Shown one piece after another: positions 41,922-50,339 of a DNA stretch of 64,000 nt. The position numbers and the translations under genes are program-made. Below the pieces are notes generated by a model that saw only the letters and a program-made list of their open reading frames with translations, did not search any database and was not told the origin of the DNA. Source of the DNA: Brachybacterium vulturis (GTDB lineage: Bacteria > Actinomycetota > Actinomycetes > Actinomycetales > Dermabacteraceae); assembly GCF_002407185.1 (NCBI RefSeq), contig NZ_CP023563.1, positions 1,302,001 to 1,366,000 of the forward strand, given 5' to 3'. The stretch's first letter is position 1. Each line of letters starts with the position of its first letter.

Positions 41922-43295
41922 TCAGGAACTGCTCGGGCGCCCTGCGTCACCGTTCGACGCCCGCCCGGCGGCGCCGAGGCGGATCGGCAGGAAGGCGATC
42001 AGCCCGACGGCGATCACCAGCACGATCCCGAGGATCCCGGTGCGGGTATCCCCCGAGATCGCGACGGTCGCGGCGAAGGCCGCGGTGCCCAGGAAGCCCA
42101 GCGCTCGCCCGGTGGTGGCGTAGAGGCCGAAGTTCTCGGTCTCCCGACCCGGCTGCGAGAGCCGGGTGAGCAGGTTCCGCGAGGCGGACTGCACGGGGCC
42201 GACGAACAGGCAGATCGCGAGGCCCGCGATCCAGAACACCAGCGCCGAGGCGAGCAGCAGCACCACCAGACCGAGCACGATGATCCCGGCGCAGCCGATG
42301 ATGATCACCAGGCGGGGGCCGAAGCGGTCGTCGACCTTGCCGCCGAGGAACACCCCGACCCCGGCGATCAGGTTCGCGGCGATGCCGAAGATGATGATCT
42401 GGACGGTGGAGAAGCCGTACGCGTTGGCGGCCAGCACCCCGGCGATGGAGAAGACCGCCCCCAGCCCGTCGCGGTAGATCGCCGAGGCCACCAGGTACTG
42501 CAGCATGAGGGGTTCCTCGCGGAAGGCCCGGATCACGCGGCGCACGATGTGCGCATAGCCCTGCCAGGGGTTCCACCGCTCACCGGGTGCGGTGGCGGCG
42601 TGCTTCGGCGCCTTCAGCATCAGCGGCAGCGTGCCCACCAGGATCCACAGCGCCACGAACAGCGGGATCGCCCGAAAGTTCCAGCCGCTCTGGGCGGTGA
42701 TGCCGAGCAGCCCGGTGCCGGGCATCACGAACAGCACCAGCACCATGGCCAGGCAGACGATCGAGCCCCAGTAGCCGACCGCCCACGCGGTGCCGGAGAT
42801 GCGGCCGCGGTTGGCGGGGGTGGAGATCTCCGGCAGCACTGAGTTCACGAACACCCCGGCCAGCTCGCTGAACACCACGGCCAGCGCGATCAGCGCCGCC
42901 CCGAGCACCAGATAGTCGGAGTCCAGCGCCACCAGCGGCATCAGCGCGATGGTGACCACCGTGGCGAGGGTGGTGATCCGCAGCAAGGCGTTGCGGGCAC
43001 CGCCGCGGTCGGCGAGGTTGCCCAGCAGCGGGGCCAGCAGTGCGATCGCCACCGCGCCGATCGCCTGCCAGGTGGTGAGCACCCGCGAGCCGTGGTCCTG
43101 CGCGGCCTTGATCGCCTCATCCCCGACCGCGCCCTCGGAGGCCACGGCGCTGGCGACATAGGCCGCGAACACGAAGGTGAGGATCACCGAGCTGAAAGCC
43201 GACATCCCCCCGTCCCAGAGGGCGAAGGGGACGATGGGCGGACGCGTGCGACGGGCGGCGGAGGTGCGCGCAGCCGGCTCCGAGATGCTGGGCAT
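41922..43295 (-). CDS. MFS transporter, UMF1-like
   Basis: A 457-residue polytopic membrane protein with about 12 helices. The N-terminal FALWDGGMSAFSSVILTFVFA, the ~20-residue loop rich in Glu/Asp after helix 1, and LLGNLADRGGARNALL (motif A) fit the UMF1 (unknown major facilitator) group, whose yeast relative Atg22 exports amino acids. The substrate here is unknown. The ATG at 43295 is preferred over a GTG two codons upstream, because a TAGAGT -10 ends six bases before it (leaderless start). It is divergent from the mrp operon. Confidence 0.82.
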   Translation of the reverse strand: MPSISEPAARTSAARRTRPPIVPFALWDGGMSAFSSVILTFVFAAYVASAVASEGAVGDEAIKAAQDHGSRVLTTWQAIGAVAIALLAPLLGNLADRGGARNALLRITTLATVVTIALMPLVALDSDYLVLGAALIALAVVFSELAGVFVNSVLPEISTPANRGRISGTAWAVGYWGSIVCLAMVLVLFVMPGTGLLGITAQSGWNFRAIPLFVALWILVGTLPLMLKAPKHAATAPGERWNPWQGYAHIVRRVIRAFREEPLMLQYLVASAIYRDGLGAVFSIAGVLAANAYGFSTVQIIIFGIAANLIAGVGVFLGGKVDDRFGPRLVIIIGCAGIIVLGLVVLLLASALVFWIAGLAICLFVGPVQSASRNLLTRLSQPGRETENFGLYATTGRALGFLGTAAFAATVAISGDTRTGILGIVLVIAVGLIAFLPIRLGAAGRASNGDAGRPSSS

Positions 43296-43301
43296 GAGCA
43301 C

Positions 43302-43307
43302 ACTCTA
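43302..43307 (-). promoter_or_regulatory. -10 box of a leaderless promoter (TAGAGT, minus strand)
   Basis: TAGAGT, six bases and then ATG at 43295. It decides the start of the MFS gene. The same hexamer and spacing occur at the sensor kinase (61939-61944). Confidence 0.5.
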
Positions 43308-43437
43308 CGGAGCCTGGGGGCCAGGGGTGGTCGAGTCCGGGATCCGCCGAGATCCCCGCGCCCCCATCCAGGATCGCCGAGCCCGCCTCCCGTACGATGA
43401 CATCGGCCCCTTCCCTCCCGCCCGGACGGAGACCTCT

Positions 43438-46371
43438 GTGCTCACGATGCTGCTCGCCCATGTGGTGGCAGCGCTCGTGGCACCCCTGCTGGTGCGGCGG
43501 CTCGGCCGCAACGCGTTCTACCCGCTGGCCCTGATCCCCGGTGCCTCGGCCCTCTGGCTGGCATCCTTGGACCCCGTCGCCCTCGCCGGTTCGCCGCGCG
43601 AGATCTCCGTCACCTGGATCCCTGCTCTCGGCATCGACCTGGGGTTCCGTCTGGACACGCTGAGCTGGGTGCTGGCACTGATCGCCACCGGCATCGGGGC
43701 GATCGTGCTGCTGTACTGCGCGCGGTACTTCAAGGACACCGAGCCCGGGCTGGGCCGCTTCGCGGGGCTGCTGACGGCCTTCGCCGGGACGATGGTGGGC
43801 CTGGTGCTGGCCGACGACGTGATGATGCTCTACACGTTCTGGGAGCTCACCACGATCTTCTCCTACCTCCTGGTGGGTCACTACCAGGACCGGCAGGCCT
43901 CGCGCCGTGCCGCACTGAACGCCCTGATCTCCACCACCGCCGGCGGCCTGGCGATGCTGGTGGGTCTGCTGATGGTCGCCGTGCCGGCGGGGTCGATGCG
44001 GCTCTCGGTGATCGTCGCGGATCCGATGTGGGAGCAGGCGGGGCCGTCCCTGATCACGGCGATGGCGCTGATCCTGGTCGGGGCGACGAGCAAGTCCGCC
44101 CTGGTGCCGACCCATTTCTGGCTCCCCGGGGCGATGGCGGCACCCACCCCCGTCTCCGCCTACCTGCACGCCGCGGCGATGGTGAAGGCCGGCGTCTATC
44201 TGATCCTGCGCCTCGCTCCTGCGCTGACCCACCTCGAGGTGGTGACGATCGTCCTGGCGGCCGTCGGCGCGACGACCATGCTGGTGGGCGGCTGGCGCGC
44301 CCTGCGACAGACGGACATCAAGCTGCTGCTGGCCTACGGCACCGTCTCCCAGCTGGGCTTCGTCACCGCCGTGGCCGGGGTGGCCACGCACGACGCGGTG
44401 ATGGTGGCCCTGGCGATGCTGATCGCGCACGCGGTGTTCAAGGCGCCCCTGTTCATGGTCGTCGGCATCATCGACAAGAAATTCGGCACCCGTGACCTGC
44501 GGATGCTGTCCGGAGTGGGGCGGGCCGCGCCGATCGTCGCCGTGATCGGCACCCTCTCGGCGGCCTCGATGGCGGCGCTGCCGCCGCTGTACGGCTTTGT
44601 CGCCAAGGAGGCGATCTTCACCGCGCTGTGGACTGCCGGCGGCTGGCAGCGACTGCTGCTGGTCGCCCTGATCGCGGGCTCGATCCTCACCGTCGCCTAT
44701 TCCTGGCGGTTCGTCCACGGCGCCTTCGGCCGCGCCCCGGGCGCTCCGCAGGTGGTGCCGCCGCGGATCGCGGTGCTCTACTGGCTGCCACCAGCGGTGG
44801 TGGCCCTGTTCTCGGTCGGCCTGGTCCTGGTGGCCGGCCCGCTGGAGCAGACCCTGCGCGCCTATTCCTCGATGCTGCCGGGGACCGGCGCCGAGGTGCA
44901 TCTCGCCGTGGTCCCGCATCTCGGGATCCCGCTGCTGGCCTCCGTGGTCACGCTGGGGCTCGGCATCGTGACGAGCATGCTCGCCCGCCCGGTCGCGGTG
45001 TGGCAGAAGACGCTCTCCCCGCAGTCCTGGGCGGACGGCGCCCTGCTCGAAGCCTTCGACGCCGAGCGCGGCTTCCGTCGGATCCTGCGCCTGACCGATG
45101 CCCTGTCGATCGTGGTGACCACGCTGTTCCAGCGAGGCTCCCTGCCGTACACCCTGGGCACGATGCTGGTGGTGCTGATCGCTCTGGTCACCCCGGTGGC
45201 GCTGTCCCAGACCGCGCCGCCGGAGAACCTGGTGCTCTTCCAGCACCCGATCGAGCTGATCGTGCTGCCGGTGGCGGCGCTGGCCGCGCTCGGCGCCGCT
45301 CGGTCCCGTCGGCGGCTGCGCGCGGTCTTCCTCATCACCGTCACCGGCTACTGCGTGGCGCTGCTGTTCCTGGTCGCCGGTGCGCCGGACGTCGCGATCA
45401 CCCAGGTGCTGGTGGAGACCGCGATGACGGTGGTGCTGGTGCTGGTGATGCGGCGCCTGCCGCTCCACTTCTCCCGTCGGCCGCTGCGGATCGGGGCCTG
45501 GGCACGATGGGGGATCGCGATCGCGACCGCGGTGGTGCTGTGCGGCGGGACGCTGTACGCGGCCGATGCCCGCTACCGGGCGGCGCTCGGGCCAGGTCTC
45601 ATCGAGAAGGCCTTCACCATCGGCGGCGGCCACAACGTCGTCAACGTGACGCTGGTCGATGCCCGCGTCTGGGACACCATGGGCGAGATCGCCGTGCTCC
45701 TGGTGGTGGCCACGGGAGTGGCCTCGCTGGTCTTCGTCACCCGTCGCGAGCGTCCGATCGCCCGGGTGCGCGACCTGGAGTCCAAGACCTCCATCTGGCG
45801 TCGACGCGTCGGCTCGCAGCTGCCGCAGAACGCGCTGGACTTCGACGCCCGCCCCGATGAGGTCGCCGGTGGCAACCGCTGGCGCACCTGGCTGTCGGCC
45901 GGGCTGACCCTCGCGCCGGAGCGGCGCATGGTGGTGCTCGAGGTCATCACCCGCATCGCCTTCCCGATGATGATGATGTTCTCGATCTACCTGCTGATGG
46001 CCGGGCACAACCTGCCCGGAGGCGGTTTCGCCGGGGGCCTGGTGGCCGGCCTCGCGCTGGCGCTGCGCTATATCGCCGGCGGTCGCTACGAGCTGAGCGA
46101 GGCGGCGCCCGTGCAGGCCGGCTTCATCCTCGGCGCCGGCATGGCGATCGCGGTGCTGTCCGGCGTGCTGCCGCTGCTGTTCGGCGGCAGCGTCTTCTCC
46201 ACCATCACCCCGGTCGTGCAGGTGCCGCTGCTGGGCGAGCTGCACTTCCCCAGCGCCCTCCTCTTCGACATCGGCGTCTATCTCGTCGTGCTCGGCGTGA
46301 TGCTCGACTTCCTGCGCTCCCTCGGCTCCCAGATCGATCAGCAGCAGGAGGCGGAGACGGATGCCCGTTAG
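43438..46371 (+). CDS. mrpA: Mrp Na+/H+ antiporter subunit A fused to subunit B
   Basis: Largest subunit of the multisubunit sodium/proton antiporter (977 residues). The N-terminal two thirds is NuoL-like, with MMLYTFWELTTIFSYLLVGHY near 125-145, proton-channel Lys/His residues in SKSALVPTHFWLPGAMAAPTPVSA near 218-241, and YGTVSQLGFVTAVAG. A DUF4040-type region (about 600-690) follows. The last ~150 residues are an MrpB domain (FSIYLLMAGHNLPGGGFAGGLVAGL and HFPSALLFDIGVYLVVLGVMLD). A GTG at 43438 with GGAG upstream is taken as the start; an ATG three codons later is possible. First gene of a six-gene operon; overlaps mrpC by 11 bases. Confidence 0.93.
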   Translation: MLTMLLAHVVAALVAPLLVRRLGRNAFYPLALIPGASALWLASLDPVALAGSPREISVTWIPALGIDLGFRLDTLSWVLALIATGIGAIVLLYCARYFKDTEPGLGRFAGLLTAFAGTMVGLVLADDVMMLYTFWELTTIFSYLLVGHYQDRQASRRAALNALISTTAGGLAMLVGLLMVAVPAGSMRLSVIVADPMWEQAGPSLITAMALILVGATSKSALVPTHFWLPGAMAAPTPVSAYLHAAAMVKAGVYLILRLAPALTHLEVVTIVLAAVGATTMLVGGWRALRQTDIKLLLAYGTVSQLGFVTAVAGVATHDAVMVALAMLIAHAVFKAPLFMVVGIIDKKFGTRDLRMLSGVGRAAPIVAVIGTLSAASMAALPPLYGFVAKEAIFTALWTAGGWQRLLLVALIAGSILTVAYSWRFVHGAFGRAPGAPQVVPPRIAVLYWLPPAVVALFSVGLVLVAGPLEQTLRAYSSMLPGTGAEVHLAVVPHLGIPLLASVVTLGLGIVTSMLARPVAVWQKTLSPQSWADGALLEAFDAERGFRRILRLTDALSIVVTTLFQRGSLPYTLGTMLVVLIALVTPVALSQTAPPENLVLFQHPIELIVLPVAALAALGAARSRRRLRAVFLITVTGYCVALLFLVAGAPDVAITQVLVETAMTVVLVLVMRRLPLHFSRRPLRIGAWARWGIAIATAVVLCGGTLYAADARYRAALGPGLIEKAFTIGGGHNVVNVTLVDARVWDTMGEIAVLLVVATGVASLVFVTRRERPIARVRDLESKTSIWRRRVGSQLPQNALDFDARPDEVAGGNRWRTWLSAGLTLAPERRMVVLEVITRIAFPMMMMFSIYLLMAGHNLPGGGFAGGLVAGLALALRYIAGGRYELSEAAPVQAGFILGAGMAIAVLSGVLPLLFGGSVFSTITPVVQVPLLGELHFPSALLFDIGVYLVVLGVMLDFLRSLGSQIDQQQEAETDAR

Positions 46372-46975
46372 CCTCGCCCTGCTGCTGACCGCCGGGGTGC
46401 TGGTCGCCTGCGGCGTCTACCTCGTGCTCGAACGCACCCTGTCCCGGATCGTGCTGGGATTCGTGCTGCTCGGAAACGGGGTGAACCTGCTGTTCATCAT
46501 CGCGGCCGGCGAGCCCGGGCTGCCTCCCTTCGAGGGCAGCGCCGATCCCGAGCAGATGACCGACCCGCTGCCCTTCGCGATGGTGCTCACCGCGATCGTG
46601 ATCTCGCTGGGCATCACCGCCTTCGGCATGGCCCTGGCCTACCGGGCCTGGCAGCTGTTCGGCCATGACGAGGTCCCCGATGACGTCGAGGACCGGCGGG
46701 TGCTGCGGCGGCGCCGCCGACGGACCGAGGACGCCGAGCACCTGCCCTGGTCGCAGGCGCTCTCCGAGGAGTCGCGACGCGGTGCGCTGGCCCAGTCCCA
46801 GGGGATGTTCCGGCCGGAGGACGAGGACCCGCTGGGCTCGGACCTCACCAGCGCCGAGGACGTCCCGCAGGATGCCACGGAGGCCGACGAGGGCTACGAG
46901 CCGCTGCCACCGCGCGGCGGGCGGCGCCGCGCCGGGACCGCTCAAGAGCACCCCGAAGGGCGAGGTGAGGGATGA
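46361..46975 (+). CDS. mrpC: Mrp antiporter subunit C with long hydrophilic tail
   Basis: NuoK-like subunit. The first ~110 residues hold three transmembrane helices with the family motif IVLGFVLLGNGVNLLF near 28-43 and DPLPFAMVLTAIVISLGITAF near 66-86. MrpC proteins are normally about 110-115 residues; this one is 204 because of a charged C-terminal extension rich in Arg, Glu and Asp (from about residue 105), predicted disordered and cytoplasmic. It overlaps mrpA by 11 bases and mrpD by four (ATGA). The tail's role is unknown; similar extensions occur in subunits F and G of this operon. Confidence 0.92.
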   Translation: MPVSLALLLTAGVLVACGVYLVLERTLSRIVLGFVLLGNGVNLLFIIAAGEPGLPPFEGSADPEQMTDPLPFAMVLTAIVISLGITAFGMALAYRAWQLFGHDEVPDDVEDRRVLRRRRRRTEDAEHLPWSQALSEESRRGALAQSQGMFRPEDEDPLGSDLTSAEDVPQDATEADEGYEPLPPRGGRRRAGTAQEHPEGRGEG

Positions 46976-48552
46976 GCATCGAGCTCCTGCTCGCCCTGCC
47001 GGTGATGCTCCCGCTGGGCGGTGCGGCCTTCACGCTGCTGCTGCGCCACTACGCCAGGATCCAGCTCTGGATCGCGATCCTCACCCTGCTCGCGATCGTC
47101 ACCGTCGCCCTCGTGCTGGGCTACCACGTGATCCAGGACGGGGTGCTGGTCCTCCAGATCGGCAACTGGACCCCGCAGCTGGGCATCGTGCTGGTCGCGG
47201 ACCGGCTGACGGCGCTGATGCTGCTGGTCTCCAGCGTCGTCACCCTCTCCGTCCTGGTCTACTCGAGCGCGCAGACGGTCAGCGAGAACATCGAGCGGAC
47301 CCCGGTGGCGATCTACCACCCCACCTACCTCGCGCTGGTGGCCGGGGTGTCGATGGCCTTCCTCGCCGGGGACCTGTTCAACCTCTACGTCGGCTTCGAG
47401 GTGCTGCTGGCGGCCAGCTACGTGCTGCTCACCCTCGGCGGCTCCGCCAGCCGGGTCCGTGCCGCCACCACGTACGTCATCGTCTCCCTGCTGAGCTCGG
47501 TGATCTTCCTGGCCGCCGTGGCCGCGGTGTACTCCGCCGTCGGCACCGTCAACCTGGCGGAGATGGCCGTGCGGCTGGACGGGCTGGATCCCGGCACCCG
47601 GATGATCCTGGAGCTGATGCTGCTGGTGGCCTTCGCCATCAAGGCGGCGATCTTCCCGCTGAGCGCCTGGCTGCCGGACTCCTATCCCACGGCACCGGCC
47701 CCGGTGACCGCCGTGTTCGCGGGCCTGCTCACCAAGGTCGGGATCTACGCGATCCTGCGCCTGGAGACCCTCCTGTTCCCCGCCTCCCAGACCTCCAACC
47801 TGCTGCTGGTGGCGGCGGCGCTGAGCCTGGTCATCGGCATCTTCGGCGCGGTGGCGCAGACGGACCTCAAGCGCGTGCTGTCCTTCACCCTGGTGTCCCA
47901 CATGGGCTACATGCTGTTCGGCATCGGGATGACCACCCAGATGGGCATGGCCGCGACGATCTACTACGTCGTCCACCACATCACCGTGCAGTCCACGCTG
48001 TTCCTGGCCGCCGGGCTGATCGAGCATCGCGGCGGCACCACCAACCTGATCAAGCTCGGCGGCCTGCAGAAGCTCGCGCCCATGATCGCGGTGCTGTTCT
48101 TCATCCCGGCCATGAACCTCGCCGGGATCCCCCCGTTCTCCGGCTTCATCGGCAAGGTGGGCCTGATCGAGGCCGGCATCGCCTACGACCGCACCTCCGG
48201 CTGGCTCCTCATCGGCATCAGCGTCCTGACCAGCCTGCTCACCCTGTACGCGATCGCCAAGATCTGGAACCGCGCCTTCTGGCAGGAACCCAGCGAGGAG
48301 ATCATCGCCCGGGACGTCCCGCTGCCGAGGATGATGGGCGGGGCGACCGCCGCGATGATCGTGTTCTCCCTGGCCCTGACCGTGCTGGCCGGTCCGCTGA
48401 TGACCTATGCGGACTCCGCGGCGAGCTCGGTCCTCGAGCGGGTCCCGTACGTCAGCGCGGTGCTGGGCGACGAGGCCGCCGAGGAGCTGGAGTACCGGAT
48501 CGACGACGCGGGCCAGCGCCTCGACGGCGAGGGACGGGAGGTCGAGGAATGA
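46972..48552 (+). CDS. mrpD: Mrp antiporter subunit D
   Basis: NuoN/NuoM-like proton-translocating membrane subunit, 526 residues and about 14 helices. Family landmarks are GDLFNLYVGFEVLLAASYVLLTLGG near 124-148 (conserved Glu), the Lys in AIKAAIFPLSAWLPDSYPTAPAPVTA near 222-247, and KRVLSFTLVSHMGYMLFGIGM near 302-322. The C-terminus ends in a short acidic stretch. It overlaps mrpC and mrpE by four bases each (ATGA at both), so the order C-D-E is translationally coupled. Confidence 0.93.
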   Translation: MSIELLLALPVMLPLGGAAFTLLLRHYARIQLWIAILTLLAIVTVALVLGYHVIQDGVLVLQIGNWTPQLGIVLVADRLTALMLLVSSVVTLSVLVYSSAQTVSENIERTPVAIYHPTYLALVAGVSMAFLAGDLFNLYVGFEVLLAASYVLLTLGGSASRVRAATTYVIVSLLSSVIFLAAVAAVYSAVGTVNLAEMAVRLDGLDPGTRMILELMLLVAFAIKAAIFPLSAWLPDSYPTAPAPVTAVFAGLLTKVGIYAILRLETLLFPASQTSNLLLVAAALSLVIGIFGAVAQTDLKRVLSFTLVSHMGYMLFGIGMTTQMGMAATIYYVVHHITVQSTLFLAAGLIEHRGGTTNLIKLGGLQKLAPMIAVLFFIPAMNLAGIPPFSGFIGKVGLIEAGIAYDRTSGWLLIGISVLTSLLTLYAIAKIWNRAFWQEPSEEIIARDVPLPRMMGGATAAMIVFSLALTVLAGPLMTYADSAASSVLERVPYVSAVLGDEAAEELEYRIDDAGQRLDGEGREVEE

Positions 48553-49088
48553 TCGTGCGACGACTCAGGGACCTGCGCCGCTCCTGGCTGTGGATGATGC
48601 TCTCGGTGGCGCTGTGGTGCCTGCTGTGGGGCGGGATCGACCTCAAGAACCTGCTCGGCGGGCTGGCCGTCGCCCTGGCGGTGTTCGTCCTGTTCCCGAT
48701 GCCGCCCACCGGTCACGAGCTGACCCTGCGGCCGCTGCGCTTCACCCGGTTCGCGCTGCGCTTCCTCGCCGACTGCACGGTCTCCGCCGTCCAGGTCGGG
48801 TACTTCGCCCTGCGTCCCGGCCCGCAGCCGCCCAGCTCCGTGATCGCGGTGACCATGGCCTCGCGCTCCGACTTCTTCCTGACCTTCACCGGGGTGCTGT
48901 GCACCCTGATCCCCGGCTCCGTGGTGGTCGAGGCCCAGCGCGCCACCGGCACGCTGTTCCTGCACACCTTCAACGCCGGCACGCCCGAGGCCGTGGAGAG
49001 GGCGCGCGCGAGCGTGCGCGCACAGGAGGAGCGGCTGCTGTGGGCCGTCGGACGGCGCGAGGTCCTGGAGGAGGCGGGTCTGCGATGA
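48549..49088 (+). CDS. mrpE: Mrp antiporter subunit E
   Basis: A 179-residue membrane subunit with two or three N-terminal helices (SWLWMMLSVALWCLLWGGID near 12-31) and a cytoplasmic alpha/beta C-terminal domain. Characteristic motifs are LTFTGVLCTLIPGSVVVEAQ near 111-130 and LFLHTFN near 137-143. Required for assembly or activity of the Mrp complex in known systems. Length is in the usual range (about 160-180). Overlaps mrpD and mrpF by four bases. Confidence 0.92.
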   Translation: MIVRRLRDLRRSWLWMMLSVALWCLLWGGIDLKNLLGGLAVALAVFVLFPMPPTGHELTLRPLRFTRFALRFLADCTVSAVQVGYFALRPGPQPPSSVIAVTMASRSDFFLTFTGVLCTLIPGSVVVEAQRATGTLFLHTFNAGTPEAVERARASVRAQEERLLWAVGRREVLEEAGLR

Positions 49089-49612
49089 GCACCTTCGAGC
49101 TCGTGCTGGTGGTCTTCGCCGTCGTCCTGGCCGCGGCGGCGCTGGGCGTCGTCTACCGGATGATCGTCGGCCCCACCATCCTGGACCGGGCGCTCGCGAG
49201 CGACTCCCTGGTGACCCTGGTGGTGATGGGGATGGCGCTGTACGCCGCACAGTCCGGCACGGGCTGGGCCGGCCCGGCGATGCTGGGGCTGACGGGCCTG
49301 GCCTTCATCGGCACCGTCACCTTCGCGCGCTTCGTCGCGCGTGAGGACTCCCGGCAGGGGATCCAGAGCCGCTATGCCGCCGAACCGGTCACCGAGACCG
49401 CACCGCATGAGGCGATCCACCCCGATCCGACCACGGGTCCGATCCCCGAGGACGGGCCCGATGTCCGCTCCGCGCCGTCCCCGGAGGAGGACCTCTGGGG
49501 CCGGACGGATCCGCCCGAGGATCCTGAGCGTCCCGGGGAGCCGGACCCGGGCGGCTTCGGGGCCGAGGGACGGCACCGGTGGCCCGAGGAACCGACGGAG
49601 GGGGAACGATGA
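49085..49612 (+). CDS. mrpF: Mrp antiporter subunit F with long hydrophilic tail
   Basis: The first ~85 residues match MrpF: three helices with YRMIVGPTILDRALASDSLV near 25-44 and LGLTGLAFIGTVTFARFV near 67-85. The usual length is about 90 residues; here 175, due to a Pro/Asp/Glu/Gly-rich, probably disordered extension from about residue 92. It contains repeated Pro-Glu-Asp motifs. It overlaps mrpE and mrpG by four bases each. Together with subunits C and G it forms a set of acidic tails on the cytoplasmic side (side inferred from MrpF topology). Confidence 0.92.
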   Translation: MSTFELVLVVFAVVLAAAALGVVYRMIVGPTILDRALASDSLVTLVVMGMALYAAQSGTGWAGPAMLGLTGLAFIGTVTFARFVAREDSRQGIQSRYAAEPVTETAPHEAIHPDPTTGPIPEDGPDVRSAPSPEEDLWGRTDPPEDPERPGEPDPGGFGAEGRHRWPEEPTEGER

Positions 49613-50199
49613 CGATCATCGAGATCATCTCCGCCGTGCTGATCGGCGGTGGGCTGCTGCTGGGAGTGGTCGCCGCCATCGGCCTGAACCGCTTCGACGG
49701 TGTGCTGATGCGCCTGCACGCCGCGTCCAAGCCGCAGGTGCTGGGCCTGATCCTGGTCTTCGCCGGGGCCTCGCTGGCGGCGAGGTCCTGGTCGCTGGCG
49801 GCCTTCCTGCTGGTGGTCCTGCTCGCGCAGATGCTCACGGTCCCGGTCGCCAGCGTGATGGTGGGGCGCGCCGCCTTCCGTCGCGGCTTCGTGCGCGGCG
49901 GCGACTACGCCATCGACGAGCTCAGCCCACGCCTGGCGGGCACCGGGGACGACGACGATGACGAGGACGGCTTCCTCGACGAGGAGGGTGATGACCACCT
50001 GGGCATGGCCGACGGCCGCCAGGACCGCTTCCCGGAGAACGTGGTCACCGTGCGGATGGAGCCGCTGACCGATCCGAACTGGGAGGAGCCCGAGGGCGGC
50101 GCCGCCGAGATCGAGGACGAGGACATCATCGACATCGACCTCGAGGACGAGACCGAGCGCGAGGCCGAGCAGGTCGCCGAGCGTCGCACCCGGCACTGA
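49609..50199 (+). CDS. mrpG: Mrp antiporter subunit G with long acidic tail
   Basis: The N-terminal ~105 residues are MrpG: three helices with GLLLGVVAAIGLNRFDGVLMRLHAASKP near 15-42 (the FDGVxxRLHAASKP motif) and LTVPVASVMVGRAAFRRG near 75-92. A ~90-residue extension follows that is extremely acidic, including GDDDDDEDGFLDEEGDD near 118-134 and runs of Glu/Asp/Ile near 165-180. Typical MrpG is about 120 residues, this one 196. It overlaps mrpF by four bases and is the last gene of the operon. Confidence 0.92.
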   Translation: MTIIEIISAVLIGGGLLLGVVAAIGLNRFDGVLMRLHAASKPQVLGLILVFAGASLAARSWSLAAFLLVVLLAQMLTVPVASVMVGRAAFRRGFVRGGDYAIDELSPRLAGTGDDDDDEDGFLDEEGDDHLGMADGRQDRFPENVVTVRMEPLTDPNWEEPEGGAAEIEDEDIIDIDLEDETEREAEQVAERRTRH

Positions 50200-50264
50200 G
50201 CCGCGAATCCGGCGGCGCGGCCCGGTCCGGGGGCCGGTCGGGGGACCGGTCCGGCGGCCGGTCG

Positions 50265-50325
50265 GGGATTGTCAGGATCCGCTTGCCCCGATCTGCATGG
50301 AGGTGGTGCGGAACCTGACGATCCC
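50265..50325. repeat. Large imperfect inverted repeat between convergent genes
   Basis: Arms at 50265-50281 and 50309-50325 pair at 15 of 17 positions (core GTCAGG/CCTGAC) around a 27-base loop. It lies between mrpG and fhs, which converge. The preceding 50 bases (50215-50264) are a GC-rich tract with repeated CCGGTC motifs. It could be a bidirectional terminator or a REP-like element. No gene lies in 50200-50339. Confidence 0.5.
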
Positions 50326-50339
50326 TGCCGCCGACCCGC

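Noticed and set aside
43117-46245. Very long open frame on the minus strand (over 1000 codons) opposite mrpA
   Set aside because: It is a mirror of the GC-rich codon pattern of mrpA: composition is Gln/His/Arg/Gly-rich with no domain or start signal. Similar long antisense frames face the dehydrogenase, HppA-like and ABC-F genes.
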